From positions 94,538-158,537 of the forward strand of contig NZ_JANFNH010000008.1 in assembly GCF_024436055.1 (NCBI RefSeq): 64,000 nucleotides of DNA, in the 5' to 3' direction. The notes below the pieces were generated by a model. That model was not told the DNA's origin. It saw nothing but the letters and a program-made list of their open reading frames with translations, and ran no database searches. The stretch is from Streptantibioticus rubrisoli (GTDB lineage: Bacteria > Actinomycetota > Actinomycetes > Streptomycetales > Streptomycetaceae). The translations under genes and the position numbers were made by a program. Shown here one piece after another: positions 1-8,019 of the stretch; the stretch's first letter is position 1, and each line of letters opens with the position of its first letter.

Positions 1-2
1 TC

Positions 3-548
3 TCCGACACCACGGCCGTCTTCGGCGCACAGGGCGGCAGGTTCGCCATCGAGGGTGCGGGCGCCGACCTGTGGGGAACCACGGACCAGTACAGCGCGGT
101 CTACCGGCACGCGGCGGAGCACGACGGTTCCACCACCGTGGTCGAGTTGACCGCTCAGGCCCGCACGAGTGAGTGGGCGAAGGCCGGGATCATGGTGCGT
201 GATGACATCACCGCCCCCGGCAGGTCTCCCGGCTATCTGATCCTGGCCGCGGCGCCGGGCAAGGGGTACGTCCTGCAGTGGGACAGCACCGGCAGCGGGC
301 ATCTGGACACCAACAGCGCTCCGCCGGACCAGGGGACCGGCACCGCCCGCTATCCCAGCTGGCTCAAGCTGGTCCGCTCCGGTTCCACCTTCACCGGCTA
401 CTACTCGACGGACGGCACCTCCTGGACCCGTCTGGCCGCCGCCACGCTTCCCGGTGTGACGGCCACCCAGGACGTTGGTGTGTTCACCAGTTCCCACAGT
501 GACGGCACCTCCGGCGAGGCGGACTTCTCCGACTTCGCCCTGAACTGA
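3..548 (+). CDS. C-terminal part of a secreted-type beta-sandwich protein (5' end outside window)
   Basis: The reading frame is open from the left edge of the window, so the gene begins upstream and only about 181 C-terminal residues are visible. The visible part looks like one concanavalin A-like beta-sandwich of the DUF1349/laminin-G kind: alternating short strands rich in Gly, Ser, Thr and Trp, with segments such as WAKAGIMVRDD, GYVLQWD, WLKLVRSG and GYYSTDGTSWT that recur in such domains appended to extracellular hydrolases. No catalytic motif is visible. It ends in front of a strong hairpin at 604-637. The function of the whole protein cannot be told from this fragment; a carbohydrate-binding or adhesion role is a family-level guess. 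Confidence 0.7.
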   Translation, partial: SDTTAVFGAQGGRFAIEGAGADLWGTTDQYSAVYRHAAEHDGSTTVVELTAQARTSEWAKAGIMVRDDITAPGRSPGYLILAAAPGKGYVLQWDSTGSGHLDTNSAPPDQGTGTARYPSWLKLVRSGSTFTGYYSTDGTSWTRLAAATLPGVTATQDVGVFTSSHSDGTSGEADFSDFALN

Positions 549-603
549 CCACCCTCTAGGCGAGTTGGCGGGGGCGACGGCAACGTCACCCACGGGCGAC
601 TCT

Positions 604-637
604 GGGCGGCGCGGCGGCCTCACCCGCCGCGCCGCCC
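604..637. terminator. Bidirectional terminator hairpin between convergent genes
   Basis: A perfect 14-bp GC-only inverted repeat (604-617 and 624-637) encloses the 6-nt loop CCTCAC. It lies between the end of the left-edge gene (548) and the end of the PAP2 phosphatase gene (662, opposite strand), so it can stop transcription from both sides. There is no U-run, which is usual for streptomycete terminators. Confidence 0.7.
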
Positions 638-661
638 CGGTCTGTCAGCGCGTGGCGGCGG

Positions 662-1306
662 TCAGCGAGCGGCGTGTGCCGCCTGCCTCGCGGTCAGTAG
701 GGGGCGCAGCGAGCCGTTGCGCAGGTTGGCCACCAGCCCGGTGGCCAGGCGGCGCAGGACGAGGCTGGTGAGGAAGGCGACGGGCAGGGCGAGGACGGCG
801 GCGCCGAGCACGTCGTGCGGGTAGTGGTCGCCGACGTAGACGCGGGTGAAGCCCTCGATCACCGCGAAGATGGCGGCGATCGCGCTGAGGCGGCGGTCGA
901 GCAGGAAGAGCGCGGCGACCGTGGCGGCGGCGGTGGTGGTGTGGCCGCTGGGGAAGGCGTAGTCGGTGGGCACCGGGCAGGAGTCGACGTAGAAGTCGTG
1001 CGGCAGCGAGTAGCACGGACGCACCTCCGCCACCAGTTTCTTCGCGACTTCAGCGACGGCGAACGCCGTCACGACGCAGACCGGCGCGGCCAGCGCGAGC
1101 GTCATCGCGGTGGCGTCCCGGCGACGGGCGTTCCACCAGCCCACGACCATGAGCACCGCGAAAACGCCCAGCCCGAGGTTGGTCCACACCTGCATGGGGG
1201 TGTTCAGCCAGGGGGTGGCGCGGGCGAAGTCCGTGACGGAGGTGAACAGCGAGCCGTCGATGCCGGAGCCGTCGAAGGCCAGTCGTACTACGGGGTGAAA
1301 GGTCAT
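662..1306 (-). CDS. PAP2-superfamily membrane phosphatase
   Basis: A 214-residue integral membrane protein with the three-part phosphatidic acid phosphatase signature: KKLVAEVRPC near residue 90 (KX6RP), PSGHTT near 120 and TRVYVGDHYPHDVLG near 155, which supply the Lys/Arg, the acid/base His and the nucleophile His. About five hydrophobic segments are visible. Members dephosphorylate lipid phosphates or isoprenoid pyrophosphates at the outer membrane face; the substrate is unknown here. The ATG start is preceded by a weak AAAGAG. The gene is divergent from a BlaI-type regulator (1533) and a 16-bp dyad lies 80 bp upstream (1385-1400), so control by that regulator is likely. Confidence 0.8.
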   Translation of the reverse strand: MTFHPVVRLAFDGSGIDGSLFTSVTDFARATPWLNTPMQVWTNLGLGVFAVLMVVGWWNARRRDATAMTLALAAPVCVVTAFAVAEVAKKLVAEVRPCYSLPHDFYVDSCPVPTDYAFPSGHTTTAAATVAALFLLDRRLSAIAAIFAVIEGFTRVYVGDHYPHDVLGAAVLALPVAFLTSLVLRRLATGLVANLRNGSLRPLLTARQAAHAAR

Positions 1307-1384
1307 CAGGCCCGCTCTTTCGAAGTCGCCGAAGGAACCACCGCGTGAACATCCGAACGCGGTAAAGTGAATCGGAGACTAACA

Positions 1385-1400
1385 TCTACGCGGGTGTAGA
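1385..1400. promoter_or_regulatory. Dyad operator, copy 1 (TCTAC-N6-GTAGA)
   Basis: The sequence TCTACGCGGGTGTAGA is a 5-bp inverted repeat with 6-nt spacer, followed by AGTT. An identical architecture with the same trailing AGTT recurs at 1475-1490. Both lie between the divergent PAP2 phosphatase and BlaI-type regulator genes. BlaI/MecI proteins bind TACA/TGTA-type dyads, so these are probable autoregulatory operators. Confidence 0.65.
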
Positions 1401-1473
1401 AGTTAATGGCGGTGGCGATCTCTCCAGTTGATGCGGTGTCCGAAAGTCGTGGCACACTCGTGCTCGGCAGAGC

Positions 1474-1491
1474 TTCTACGTGACGGTAGAA
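1474..1491. promoter_or_regulatory. Dyad operator, copy 2 (TCTAC-N6-GTAGA)
   Basis: TTCTACGTGACGGTAGAA is a 6-bp inverted repeat with 6-nt spacer. It shares arms, spacing and the flanking AGTT with the copy at 1385-1400 and lies 42 bp before the BlaI-type start codon, a typical place for autorepression. Confidence 0.65.
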
Positions 1492-1532
1492 GTTCCGGAA
1501 CTGCGGATCACGAGCGGAAGGTCGGCCAACCG

Positions 1533-1934
1533 ATGGCGGCAGACGAGCACGGCACGGCGGGGCCGGTGGGCTCGCGGCGGCCGGGCGGGGCGCTGGAGGC
1601 CGAGATCCTCACCGTGCTGCATGACACCGCGCAGGCGTTGACCCCCGGCCAGGTGCTGGAGCGCATGGACGACGCCCTGTCGTACAGCACAGTGGTGACC
1701 GTGCTGTCCCGTATGCACGGCAAGGGGGTGCTCACCCGCGTCAAGCAGGGCTGGGCCTACGCCTACGCGCCGGTCGCGGACGCCCAGGGGATGACCGCCC
1801 GCCGGATGCGGGAGGTGCTTGACAGCGACCCCGACCGGGAGGCGGTGCTCTGCCGGTTCGTCGACGATCTGTCGGCCGACGACGAGCAGTTGCTGCGCCA
1901 GCTCCTCGGCGGAGACCTGCCGGGCGTGGGGTGA
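1533..1934 (+). CDS. BlaI/MecI-family winged-helix repressor
   Basis: A 133-residue protein. Residues about 18-80 form the BlaI/MecI winged helix: LEAEILTVLHDTAQALTPGQVLE, then SYSTVVTVLSRMHGKGVLTR as recognition helix and wing; the C-terminal part (FVDDLSADDEQLLRQLL) is the dimerisation region. The ATG at 1533 is chosen over upstream in-frame starts because the homology begins soon after and GGAAGG lies upstream; longer starts would read through the operator at 1474-1491. No M56/BlaR sensor peptidase is adjacent, so how it is induced is open. The likely targets are its own gene and the divergent phosphatase. Confidence 0.85.
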   Translation: MAADEHGTAGPVGSRRPGGALEAEILTVLHDTAQALTPGQVLERMDDALSYSTVVTVLSRMHGKGVLTRVKQGWAYAYAPVADAQGMTARRMREVLDSDPDREAVLCRFVDDLSADDEQLLRQLLGGDLPGVG

Positions 1935-2107
1935 GGGCGGCGCGGCGACGGCGTCACCGCCGCCGACCGCCAGCCGCTTGCGCCCGGCCCGCTCCAACCA
2001 ACCCGGCGGTCCGGTAGCGCCCTGAAGGGGGCGTGGCGGACCGCGCGGCCAGCCGTCATGGTGCCGCGGACGATCGGCGGCACATCGCCGCACACCCAGC
2101 GGAGCGC

Positions 2108-2464
2108 TCAGTCGTGGGGCGGGAGGTGGCCGATCTTGTGGTCGGCGACGTTGATGGCTTCGGCCACCAGACGCCGCAGGTGACCGTGGCGCAGTGCGTA
2201 GACCACCCGTCGGCCTTCCTTGCGGGTGGTCACCAGAGCGGCGAGGCGCAGTCGGGCCAAGTGCTGGCTGACGGAAGTACGTGTGGCCCCGCATGCCTGC
2301 GTGAGCGTGGTGACATCCGCTTCGCCTTCGCCGAGTCTGCGGAGCAGGGCCAGGCGGGTGCGGTCGGCCAGCAGTCCCAACACCTCGACGGCCACCGCGA
2401 GGCGTTCGCCGTCATCTGGCTCCTGCGAGCCGTGCGCATCTGATAGATGCGTGCGTGCGCTCAT
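2108..2464 (-). CDS. ArsR/SmtB-family metal-responsive repressor
   Basis: A 118-residue winged-helix protein: LGLLADRTRLALLRRLGEGEADVTTLTQACGATRTSVSQHLARLRLAALVTTRKEGRRVVYAL is a standard ArsR/SmtB domain. The C-terminal helix is His/Asp rich (RHGHLRRLV..ADHKIGHLPPHD), which fits a metal site of the alpha-5 type used by zinc, nickel and cobalt sensors; the exact ligand set does not match SmtB residue for residue. The gene is divergent from a His-rich cation diffusion facilitator (2541), so it most likely represses that exporter until metal is in excess. The start at 2464 was chosen because the domain begins about 25 residues later; the frame is open further upstream. No clear ribosome binding site is seen, so the mRNA may be leaderless. 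Confidence 0.85.
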   Translation of the reverse strand: MSARTHLSDAHGSQEPDDGERLAVAVEVLGLLADRTRLALLRRLGEGEADVTTLTQACGATRTSVSQHLARLRLAALVTTRKEGRRVVYALRHGHLRRLVAEAINVADHKIGHLPPHD

Positions 2465-2540
2465 ACGCACATAATGAGGGGGAGCCCACCGCGGTGTCCA
2501 ACCCCAGCCGATCACCCCTGCCGGAAGGTCCGATGAGCCC

Positions 2541-3662
2541 GTGAGCGACAACAACGCGATCCGTGCGCCCCACGGCCACCGTCACGACCACGCGGACCAC
2601 CACCCGCACCACCCGCACTTCGCGGACGAGCACGCGCACCACGGCCACACGCACGATCACGCCCACGGTTCCGGCCGCTGGTCACGGATACGGCACCAGA
2701 TCGGCCACTTGTGCACCCCGCACAGCCATGAGGCCAGGGACAAGGTCGACGCCGCCATGCAGACCTCTGCCGAAGGCATGCGGACCCTGTGGCTGTCGCT
2801 GTCCGTCCTGGGACTGACCACGGCGACCCAGGCGGTGGTCGTCGCGCTGTCCGGATCGGTGGCACTGCTCGGTGACACCATCCACAACGCCGCCGACGCC
2901 CTGACCGCCGTCCCGCTGGGCATCGCCTTCGTCCTGGGCCGCCGCGTGGCGAACCGCCGCTACACCTACGGCTACGGGCGCGCCGAAGACCTCGCCGGAA
3001 TCGCCATCGTTGCCACCATCGCCGGATCCTCCATGCTGGCCGCGTACCAGGCCGTCGACCGGCTCCTGCACCCCCGCGGCATCACACACCTGTGGGCCGT
3101 CGCACTCGCCGCCCTCGTCGGCTTCGTCGGCAACGAATGGGTGGCCCAGTACCGGATCCGCACCGGCCGCAGGATCGGGTCCGCCGCGCTGGTCGCCGAC
3201 GGACTGCACGCCCGCACCGACGGCTTCACCTCCCTGGCCGTCCTCCTCGGCGCGGGCGGCGCCGCACTCGGCTGGCGCCTGGCCGACCCCATCGTCGGCC
3301 TGCTCATCACCGCGGCCATCCTCATGGTGCTCCGGGACGCCGCCCGGGAGGTCTACCGCCGTCTGATGGACGCCGTGGACCCCGAACTCGTCGAAACCGC
3401 CGAGTCCGCCCTGCGCGACGTGGACGGCGTCCGCGGCACCGGGCAGGTCCGCATGCGCTGGATCGGCCACGCGCTGCGCGCCGAAGCCGACATCATCGTC
3501 GACCCCGACCTGACCGTCGTCCAAGCCCACCGACTCGCCGTGGCCGCCGAGCACGCCCTCATCCACGCCGTCCCCCGGCTCACCGCCGCAACCGTCCACA
3601 CCGACCACACCAGCGACGGCACCGACCCGCACGCCGCCCTCGCCCACCACAACGCCGCCTGA
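2541..3662 (+). CDS. Cation diffusion facilitator (CDF) metal exporter with His-rich N-terminus
   Basis: A 373-residue CDF antiporter. Residues 10-65 are a cytoplasmic His-rich tail with over fifteen His in HxH repeats. Six transmembrane helices follow, with the metal-binding HNAAD of helix 2 (GDTIHNAADAL) and HARTD of helix 5 (DGLHARTDGF), then a C-terminal cytoplasmic domain (about 285-355) and another His-rich end. His rather than Asp at the first site residue is typical of Zn/Cd-type members. It exports divalent metal, probably zinc, in exchange for protons. The start is GTG at 2541 with GGAAGG upstream; the ATG eight bases before it is out of frame and closed. Divergent from the ArsR repressor. 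Confidence 0.88.
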   Translation: MSDNNAIRAPHGHRHDHADHHPHHPHFADEHAHHGHTHDHAHGSGRWSRIRHQIGHLCTPHSHEARDKVDAAMQTSAEGMRTLWLSLSVLGLTTATQAVVVALSGSVALLGDTIHNAADALTAVPLGIAFVLGRRVANRRYTYGYGRAEDLAGIAIVATIAGSSMLAAYQAVDRLLHPRGITHLWAVALAALVGFVGNEWVAQYRIRTGRRIGSAALVADGLHARTDGFTSLAVLLGAGGAALGWRLADPIVGLLITAAILMVLRDAAREVYRRLMDAVDPELVETAESALRDVDGVRGTGQVRMRWIGHALRAEADIIVDPDLTVVQAHRLAVAAEHALIHAVPRLTAATVHTDHTSDGTDPHAALAHHNAA

Positions 3663-3697
3663 CGCAGCCACCGCCAGGGGGGCGGGCCGTACGGGCG

Positions 3698-4336
3698 TCA
3701 ACCGGCCTGGATCCGGCGGCCGGTGCGGCGCTCGGGGACGATGCGCATCCACAGCTCACGTTCGCCTCCCGGCCAGGGAGCGCTGTGCGCCCGCTCCGTC
3801 AGCTGCCGCTCGGTGTCCGCGTTCGCGACCCGGTGGATGCGCCCGACGACCAGCACGCTCCAGCCCTGGCTGAGCGCCTCGTCGAGCTCGTCCACCTCGA
3901 AGGCCACCTCGGTCCCGTCAGCGGCCGCCAGACCGTTGTCGTAGGTGGTCCGGAAAGCGACGGTGTTGTCGGCCATCGTGTAGCTGACCGGCATGATGAC
4001 CAGCCCGTCCGCGGTGTTCAACGCCACTCTGCCCACACCGTGCGCGCGGAGCCGGTCGTGGCACTCCTGTGGACCCATCTCCACCAGACGGGGATGGTAG
4101 GCCGCCTTCCCCAAGCCGGGCGGCAGCTCGGCGTGGCTGCCCAGCAGTGCGTTCATGCTGGTGTCCAAGGCCGCGGCCAGACTGAGCAGCCCGCTGACAT
4201 CCGGAGTCGCGGAGTGTTCCTCCACGTACTGGACGTAGCCGGGTGCCACCCGCGCCCGGGCGTCCAGTTCCTCGCGGGTGAGGCCCAGCTCCTCGCGTCG
4301 TAGCGCGACCCGCCTCCCGATGTCGCCCCGGTCCAT
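3698..4336 (-). CDS. XRE helix-turn-helix fused to a pyridoxamine 5'-phosphate oxidase-like domain
   Basis: A 212-residue two-domain protein. Residues about 4-65 form a Cro/CI-type helix-turn-helix (IGRRVALRREELGLTREELDARARV..YVQYVEEH); residues about 85-200 form a split-barrel PNPOx-like flavin-binding domain (RVALNTADGLVIMPVSYTMADNTVAFRTTY; VAFEVDELDEALSQGWSVLVVGR). Such fusions are common in actinobacteria, often next to universal stress proteins, as here (4634). The role may be flavin- or redox-responsive regulation; this is not shown by the sequence. The ATG at 4336 has GAGAGG seven bases upstream; a GTG at 4381 would add 15 residues. Confidence 0.8.
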   Translation of the reverse strand: MDRGDIGRRVALRREELGLTREELDARARVAPGYVQYVEEHSATPDVSGLLSLAAALDTSMNALLGSHAELPPGLGKAAYHPRLVEMGPQECHDRLRAHGVGRVALNTADGLVIMPVSYTMADNTVAFRTTYDNGLAAADGTEVAFEVDELDEALSQGWSVLVVGRIHRVANADTERQLTERAHSAPWPGGERELWMRIVPERRTGRRIQAG

Positions 4337-4633
4337 CGACGACCTCTCCGTCGGACCCGTTGAGGACAGCTTCTTGGCCACAGCCGGACACTTCCTTCCA
4401 CCGTCCCGGCCGCCGCTCAGCCGTGCGCGGCCGCCTCACATCCATCGTGGATCAGCGGCCACCGGCCTGCTCGGGGCAGGCGGCCCATGAGGGTCTTTCG
4501 CCCCCGTGCGAGGTTCGAGGCGGGATCGGACACTTGTAGTGAGGACATCGCCCCCCGGGCGTCCAGGGGACCCCGCCGGGACGGACGACGTCCCCGTCAG
4601 GACCTGGGAACCCGCCGCGAAACCGAGGCAGCG

Positions 4634-5503
4634 ATGAACACCCCGTCCGCAGACATCGTCGTCGTGGGATTCGACCGGTCGCAGGCCGCGTGGCGAGCGC
4701 TGGACTGGGCGGCCGACGAGGCCGCACAGCGCGGGACGGAGCTGCACATCCTGCATGCCCTGGGCGTCTACCTTCCCGGCGCCATCCATGAGGGCGTCCC
4801 CGAGCACCATCTTCTGGAAGCCGAGGAGGACTTGGAGCGGTCCGCACACCGCGCCCAGCAAGGCCGCGAGGGTCTGGTGGTGACCTGGGAGGCGGTCTGG
4901 GACGAGCCGGTGTCCTCGCTGATCCGCATGGCCAAGCAGGTCGCGCTGGTCGTGGTGGGTGCGCGGGGGCTGAACCGGTTCACCGCCGTGCTGCTCGGCT
5001 CGGTGAGCCAACGACTCGCCGCGCACGCGTCGGGTCCCGTCGTGGTGGTACGCGGCACGCGGGACACGGCGGACGCGGCCGCAGCGGGCCCCGTCGTACT
5101 CGGTGTTGCCCCCGGCGAGCCGCCCGCGCCTGTGGAGTTCGCCTTCGCCGAGGCCGCCCGCTGGCACGCACCGCTGCACGCGCTGCGGACCTGGACGTAC
5201 CCGCAGGCACTCCCCGGATACCTCGCGACGCCCCCGTCGGACGCCGAGGAGCACGTCGCCAGGGAACGCGCCGAAGTGGCGGAGGTACTGGCCGACGCCC
5301 GCCAGGCCTTCCCCGAAGTGGACGTCACGCAGGAGATCCGGCTGGTCGAGCCGGAGGAAGCACTCATCAACGCGTCGCACACCGCGGGCCTGGTGGTCCT
5401 GGGCGCCCGACGCCACCGCCCACCGTTCTCCATGCGACTGGGCAAGGTCGTCCAACGCGTCCTGCACCAGGCCGACTGTCCGGTCGCGGTGGTACCGACC
5501 TGA
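4634..5503 (+). CDS. Tandem-domain universal stress protein
   Basis: A 289-residue protein with two UspA domains (about 7-140 and 150-288). Each has an N-terminal strand (DIVVVGFDRSQAAWRALDWAADEA; VVLGVAPGEPPAPVEFAFAEA) and an ATP-loop-like end: GARGLNRFTAVLLGSVSQRLAAHASGPVVVVR and GARRHRPPFSMRLGKVVQRVLHQADCPVAVVP. The first repeat is close to the G-2x-G-9x-G(S/T) nucleotide motif; the second is a degenerate version. The ATG at 4634 has GAGG six bases upstream; the longer frame from 4487 has no coding look. It probably serves dormancy or redox stress, as in other actinobacteria. Confidence 0.88.
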   Translation: MNTPSADIVVVGFDRSQAAWRALDWAADEAAQRGTELHILHALGVYLPGAIHEGVPEHHLLEAEEDLERSAHRAQQGREGLVVTWEAVWDEPVSSLIRMAKQVALVVVGARGLNRFTAVLLGSVSQRLAAHASGPVVVVRGTRDTADAAAAGPVVLGVAPGEPPAPVEFAFAEAARWHAPLHALRTWTYPQALPGYLATPPSDAEEHVARERAEVAEVLADARQAFPEVDVTQEIRLVEPEEALINASHTAGLVVLGARRHRPPFSMRLGKVVQRVLHQADCPVAVVPT

Positions 5504-5601
5504 CTGCGGGGCGAACCGCGGCGGGGGTCCGACGAGCCGGTGACCCTGCACATGGTCGACGGACTGCCACCGCGCGGGCCGGAACCGTGTCCACTTCGCC
5601 G

Positions 5602-6228
5602 TCAGTCCAGTTCGATGTTGAAGTCCCAGATCGCGACGACCTTGCCGTCATGGCGCCACGTCAACTGTGCGGCGCCGGAGTGGTATGTGCCCGACAGGAC
5701 GAGGTTCGCCGACTTCCCCGTGGTGGCGGTGACGGTCGTCGGGCCCGCGGGGGAGAGGGCGACGTCCTTGCCCTGCTCGTCGCGGGAGCTGAAGTCATCG
5801 GCCTTGACGGTGAGCGGAGCGGTGGCCTGGCTGACGGTGATGGTGATGGTCCCCTTCGTCTGGTCGGGGACCTTGCCGCCCGCCGACGGCAGGTCTTCCA
5901 CCGGCCCGCTGGCCACCACCAGGGCGGTGACGCCCGGGAGTTGGGCGCGGATCGGGGCACCCATGGCCACCAGTTGCAGGTGGTGCTCATCGGCGGTGGG
6001 CGTGGCCTGCCCGGCGGGTCGTGACGGGATCGGCACGGCGCCGAGCTTGTGGACGGTGCTGGCGGCGTCGCCGTTGCCATCGGTGGACGGCGGGTGGTCG
6101 GCACAGCCTGCCAGCAGCGCCAGCGCGGCACAGGTCGGCAGGGCCAGGCGCAGGAGGGAAGGAGCGCGCCGGAGGCCGGGCCGACTGCGGTCGGCCCGGC
6201 GCGGCGCTGCGTTGCGCGCAGCGTTCAT
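5602..6228 (-). CDS. Secreted lipoprotein of unknown function
   Basis: A 208-residue protein with an N-terminal Arg-rich region, a hydrophobic stretch and the lipobox LLAGC (Cys42), so it should be a lipid-anchored extracellular protein. The mature part is beta-rich (TITITVSQATAPLTVKADDF; TTVTATTGKSANLVLSGTYHSG; KVVAIWDFNIELD). No catalytic motif is recognised. It is transcribed after the phosphoesterase gene (gap 30 bp) and is probably co-transcribed with it, which suggests a role in the same extracellular process. Confidence 0.75.
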   Translation of the reverse strand: MNAARNAAPRRADRSRPGLRRAPSLLRLALPTCAALALLAGCADHPPSTDGNGDAASTVHKLGAVPIPSRPAGQATPTADEHHLQLVAMGAPIRAQLPGVTALVVASGPVEDLPSAGGKVPDQTKGTITITVSQATAPLTVKADDFSSRDEQGKDVALSPAGPTTVTATTGKSANLVLSGTYHSGAAQLTWRHDGKVVAIWDFNIELD

Positions 6229-6258
6229 CAGTTGCGTGGTCCTCGAAGGATCGGTCGG

Positions 6259-7698
6259 TCAGCGCCCGGCGGGTGACGGGTTGACGATCGGGTGTTCCGC
6301 CTCCTGGCTGTTGGCGACGGCGGGATAGACGACGCTCCCCGAGGGGGCCGGAGGCAGGGCGCGGCCGGAGGGGTTGTTGTAGACGTCTGCGCCGAAGGGC
6401 CGCAGACCGTCGGCACCGGCGTAGCCGAGGTGGCCGTGGCCGTCGGTGCCGCCGTGGTCGATGCCGAAGAGGTCCTCCATGCTGCGCAGCCAGCTGTAGT
6501 GGTTGTAGGGCTGGTCGCTGATGGACCCGGGCTTGATGAACCGGGAGATGAGCACGGAGCCGGTGATGCCGCCGCCGGGTGTGGTGTCCTGCCCGAACGC
6601 CTGGAAGCCCGGCTGCGTGGTGTTGGGGCCGGGCAGCTCGTTGCAGCACGCGACGATCGACTGGGAGGTGTCCGTCGGGGTGTTGAGCGACTTGTCCGCG
6701 TTGCCGGTGTAGTCGGCGATGGAGTTGCCGTACATCTTGTAGGGCGGGAACGCCTCGTCGAAGACGACCTGGATGAGGCCGTCGTGCTGGAACGCGGGCG
6801 AGGCCATGATCTGCGGGATGACCTTCTCCAGGAACAAGTCCGAGGCGTACAGGCCGCCTTGGTGGTTGTTCGGGTCACCGGAGAGGTTGTCGCCCTTGCA
6901 GGTGGCGTCGTGGGCGTCGGAGCAGTTGTCCGGGGTGATCCAGGAGAACCTGGGGGTGGTGGACTCGTGCTTGAGGTCCTGGGCCAGGCCGCTCTCCGCG
7001 CGGTGTCCCTTGGTCGCGGCAAGTCCGTCCAGCGGGACCACGTTCGCGCAGTCCTTGGGGTGGTCGAAGATCGAGTGGAACCAGACGGCCGGGTTGTGCT
7101 TGGGCACGTACTGGTCGGTCGCGGTGGCGCTACCGGGGTCGGGGACGCCCGCGCCGGAGGGGTTGCCCGGAATGCCGCACTGGTAGGCGTTCTCCCGGGT
7201 GGGGTTCTTCCCCATGTCCTGGGCGTAGACCTTCCACGGCACGTGCTTGTCGTCGAGCTGGTTGAACAGCGTCTTGACCGACTTGGGGTAGACGCACCCG
7301 GACGAGGCGAGGGTCTGGCCGTCCGGGGCGGGGGTTCCGGGGGTGACGTCCTTGTACTGCGGGCAGTCGTTCTGGTTGTCCGGGGCCGGAGCCTGGCCGG
7401 AGACCAGGCTGATGTAGTTGTCCAGGCTGTAGTGACCGGTGCCGTAGTACTGGCGCAGCAACTCCCCGTACTGGGGAAGGGTCTTCCACAGATAGCTGTT
7501 CTGGTTCAGCCCGGTGAACGTCGACTCGTAGGACTTGTTCTCCAGGATGATCGTCCACACGTGTCCGATCTTGTGGGCCGTGGGCCGGTTGTCTTCCTGG
7601 GCCGAGGCCGACGACGGGGCCAGAGTGACCGCCGCCAGCGTCAACGCCACCCCGGCGGCCAGGTGTTGCCACCGGCGGCCGAGCGTGAACCCTGCCAT
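6259..7698 (-). CDS. Secreted phosphoesterase (acid phosphatase / phospholipase C-like superfamily)
   Basis: A 479-residue protein with a signal peptide (about 1-33, cleavage after ASA). The N-terminus of the mature protein, HVWTIILENKSYESTF, is the start of the phosphoesterase family PF04185, where the Glu-Asn pair binds metal; the family also includes phospholipases C and acid phosphatases. Other landmarks are GHYSLDNYISLVSGQAP, FSWITPDNCSDAHD, IQVVFDEAF and HYSWLRSMEDLFGID. The substrate is unknown. GAAGGAG lies six bases before the ATG. Two GTTNNNN units spaced 11 bp lie 90-110 bp upstream (7789-7806) and resemble a PhoP box. The downstream lipoprotein gene is probably in the same transcript. 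Confidence 0.85.
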   Translation of the reverse strand: MAGFTLGRRWQHLAAGVALTLAAVTLAPSSASAQEDNRPTAHKIGHVWTIILENKSYESTFTGLNQNSYLWKTLPQYGELLRQYYGTGHYSLDNYISLVSGQAPAPDNQNDCPQYKDVTPGTPAPDGQTLASSGCVYPKSVKTLFNQLDDKHVPWKVYAQDMGKNPTRENAYQCGIPGNPSGAGVPDPGSATATDQYVPKHNPAVWFHSIFDHPKDCANVVPLDGLAATKGHRAESGLAQDLKHESTTPRFSWITPDNCSDAHDATCKGDNLSGDPNNHQGGLYASDLFLEKVIPQIMASPAFQHDGLIQVVFDEAFPPYKMYGNSIADYTGNADKSLNTPTDTSQSIVACCNELPGPNTTQPGFQAFGQDTTPGGGITGSVLISRFIKPGSISDQPYNHYSWLRSMEDLFGIDHGGTDGHGHLGYAGADGLRPFGADVYNNPSGRALPPAPSGSVVYPAVANSQEAEHPIVNPSPAGR

Positions 7699-8019
7699 AT
7701 CGCTCCTTCAACGTGTTGAGACGACGAAGACTGCCTCCGCCGACGACCCGCACTCTGCACCAACTCACGCACGTGCAGTCTGGGTTCAAACGAACATTCG
7801 GGTAACCGAAAGATAAACAACAGGTGATGTGGTGTCGAGGAGCCTATGTGTCGGCCAGCGTCATCGAGCAGGTCAACCTCCTTGCTTCGGCGGGCCGTCG
7901 CGGTGCGGTGCTGGGGCGGTGTGGCCCATGTCACTTCCGGGCCGCGGTGGGCAGATCTTGTCGCAGTGTCGTGCCCACCAGTAGAACTGGGCTTTCTTCG
8001 ACAAACTGAAGGTAGTCCG
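7699..8019. other. Intergenic region between divergent genes with possible PHO-box repeat
   Basis: These 321 bases separate the secreted phosphoesterase and a membrane protein. No gene is seen. Read on the minus strand, GTTACCC (7806-7800) and GTTCGTT (7795-7789) sit at the 11-bp period of streptomycete PhoP direct repeats (consensus GTTCACC); the match is partial. TTCGG/CCGAA arms around 7797-7810 form a short dyad. Confidence 0.3.
7789..7806 (-). promoter_or_regulatory. Possible PhoP direct repeat
   Basis: Minus strand GTTACCC (7806-7800) and GTTCGTT (7795-7789), spaced 11 bp, about 90-110 bp before the phosphoesterase start. Match to GTTCACC: 5/7 and 4/7. Confidence 0.25.

Noticed and set aside
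2436..2450. Palindrome GCATCTGATAGATGC as metal-regulator operator
   Set aside because: It lies within the first codons of the ArsR gene itself; possible but a chance dyad in coding DNA is as likely.
4505..4535. tRNA-like GGTTCGAGGC
   Set aside because: No acceptor stem, D-arm or anticodon arm can be formed around it.
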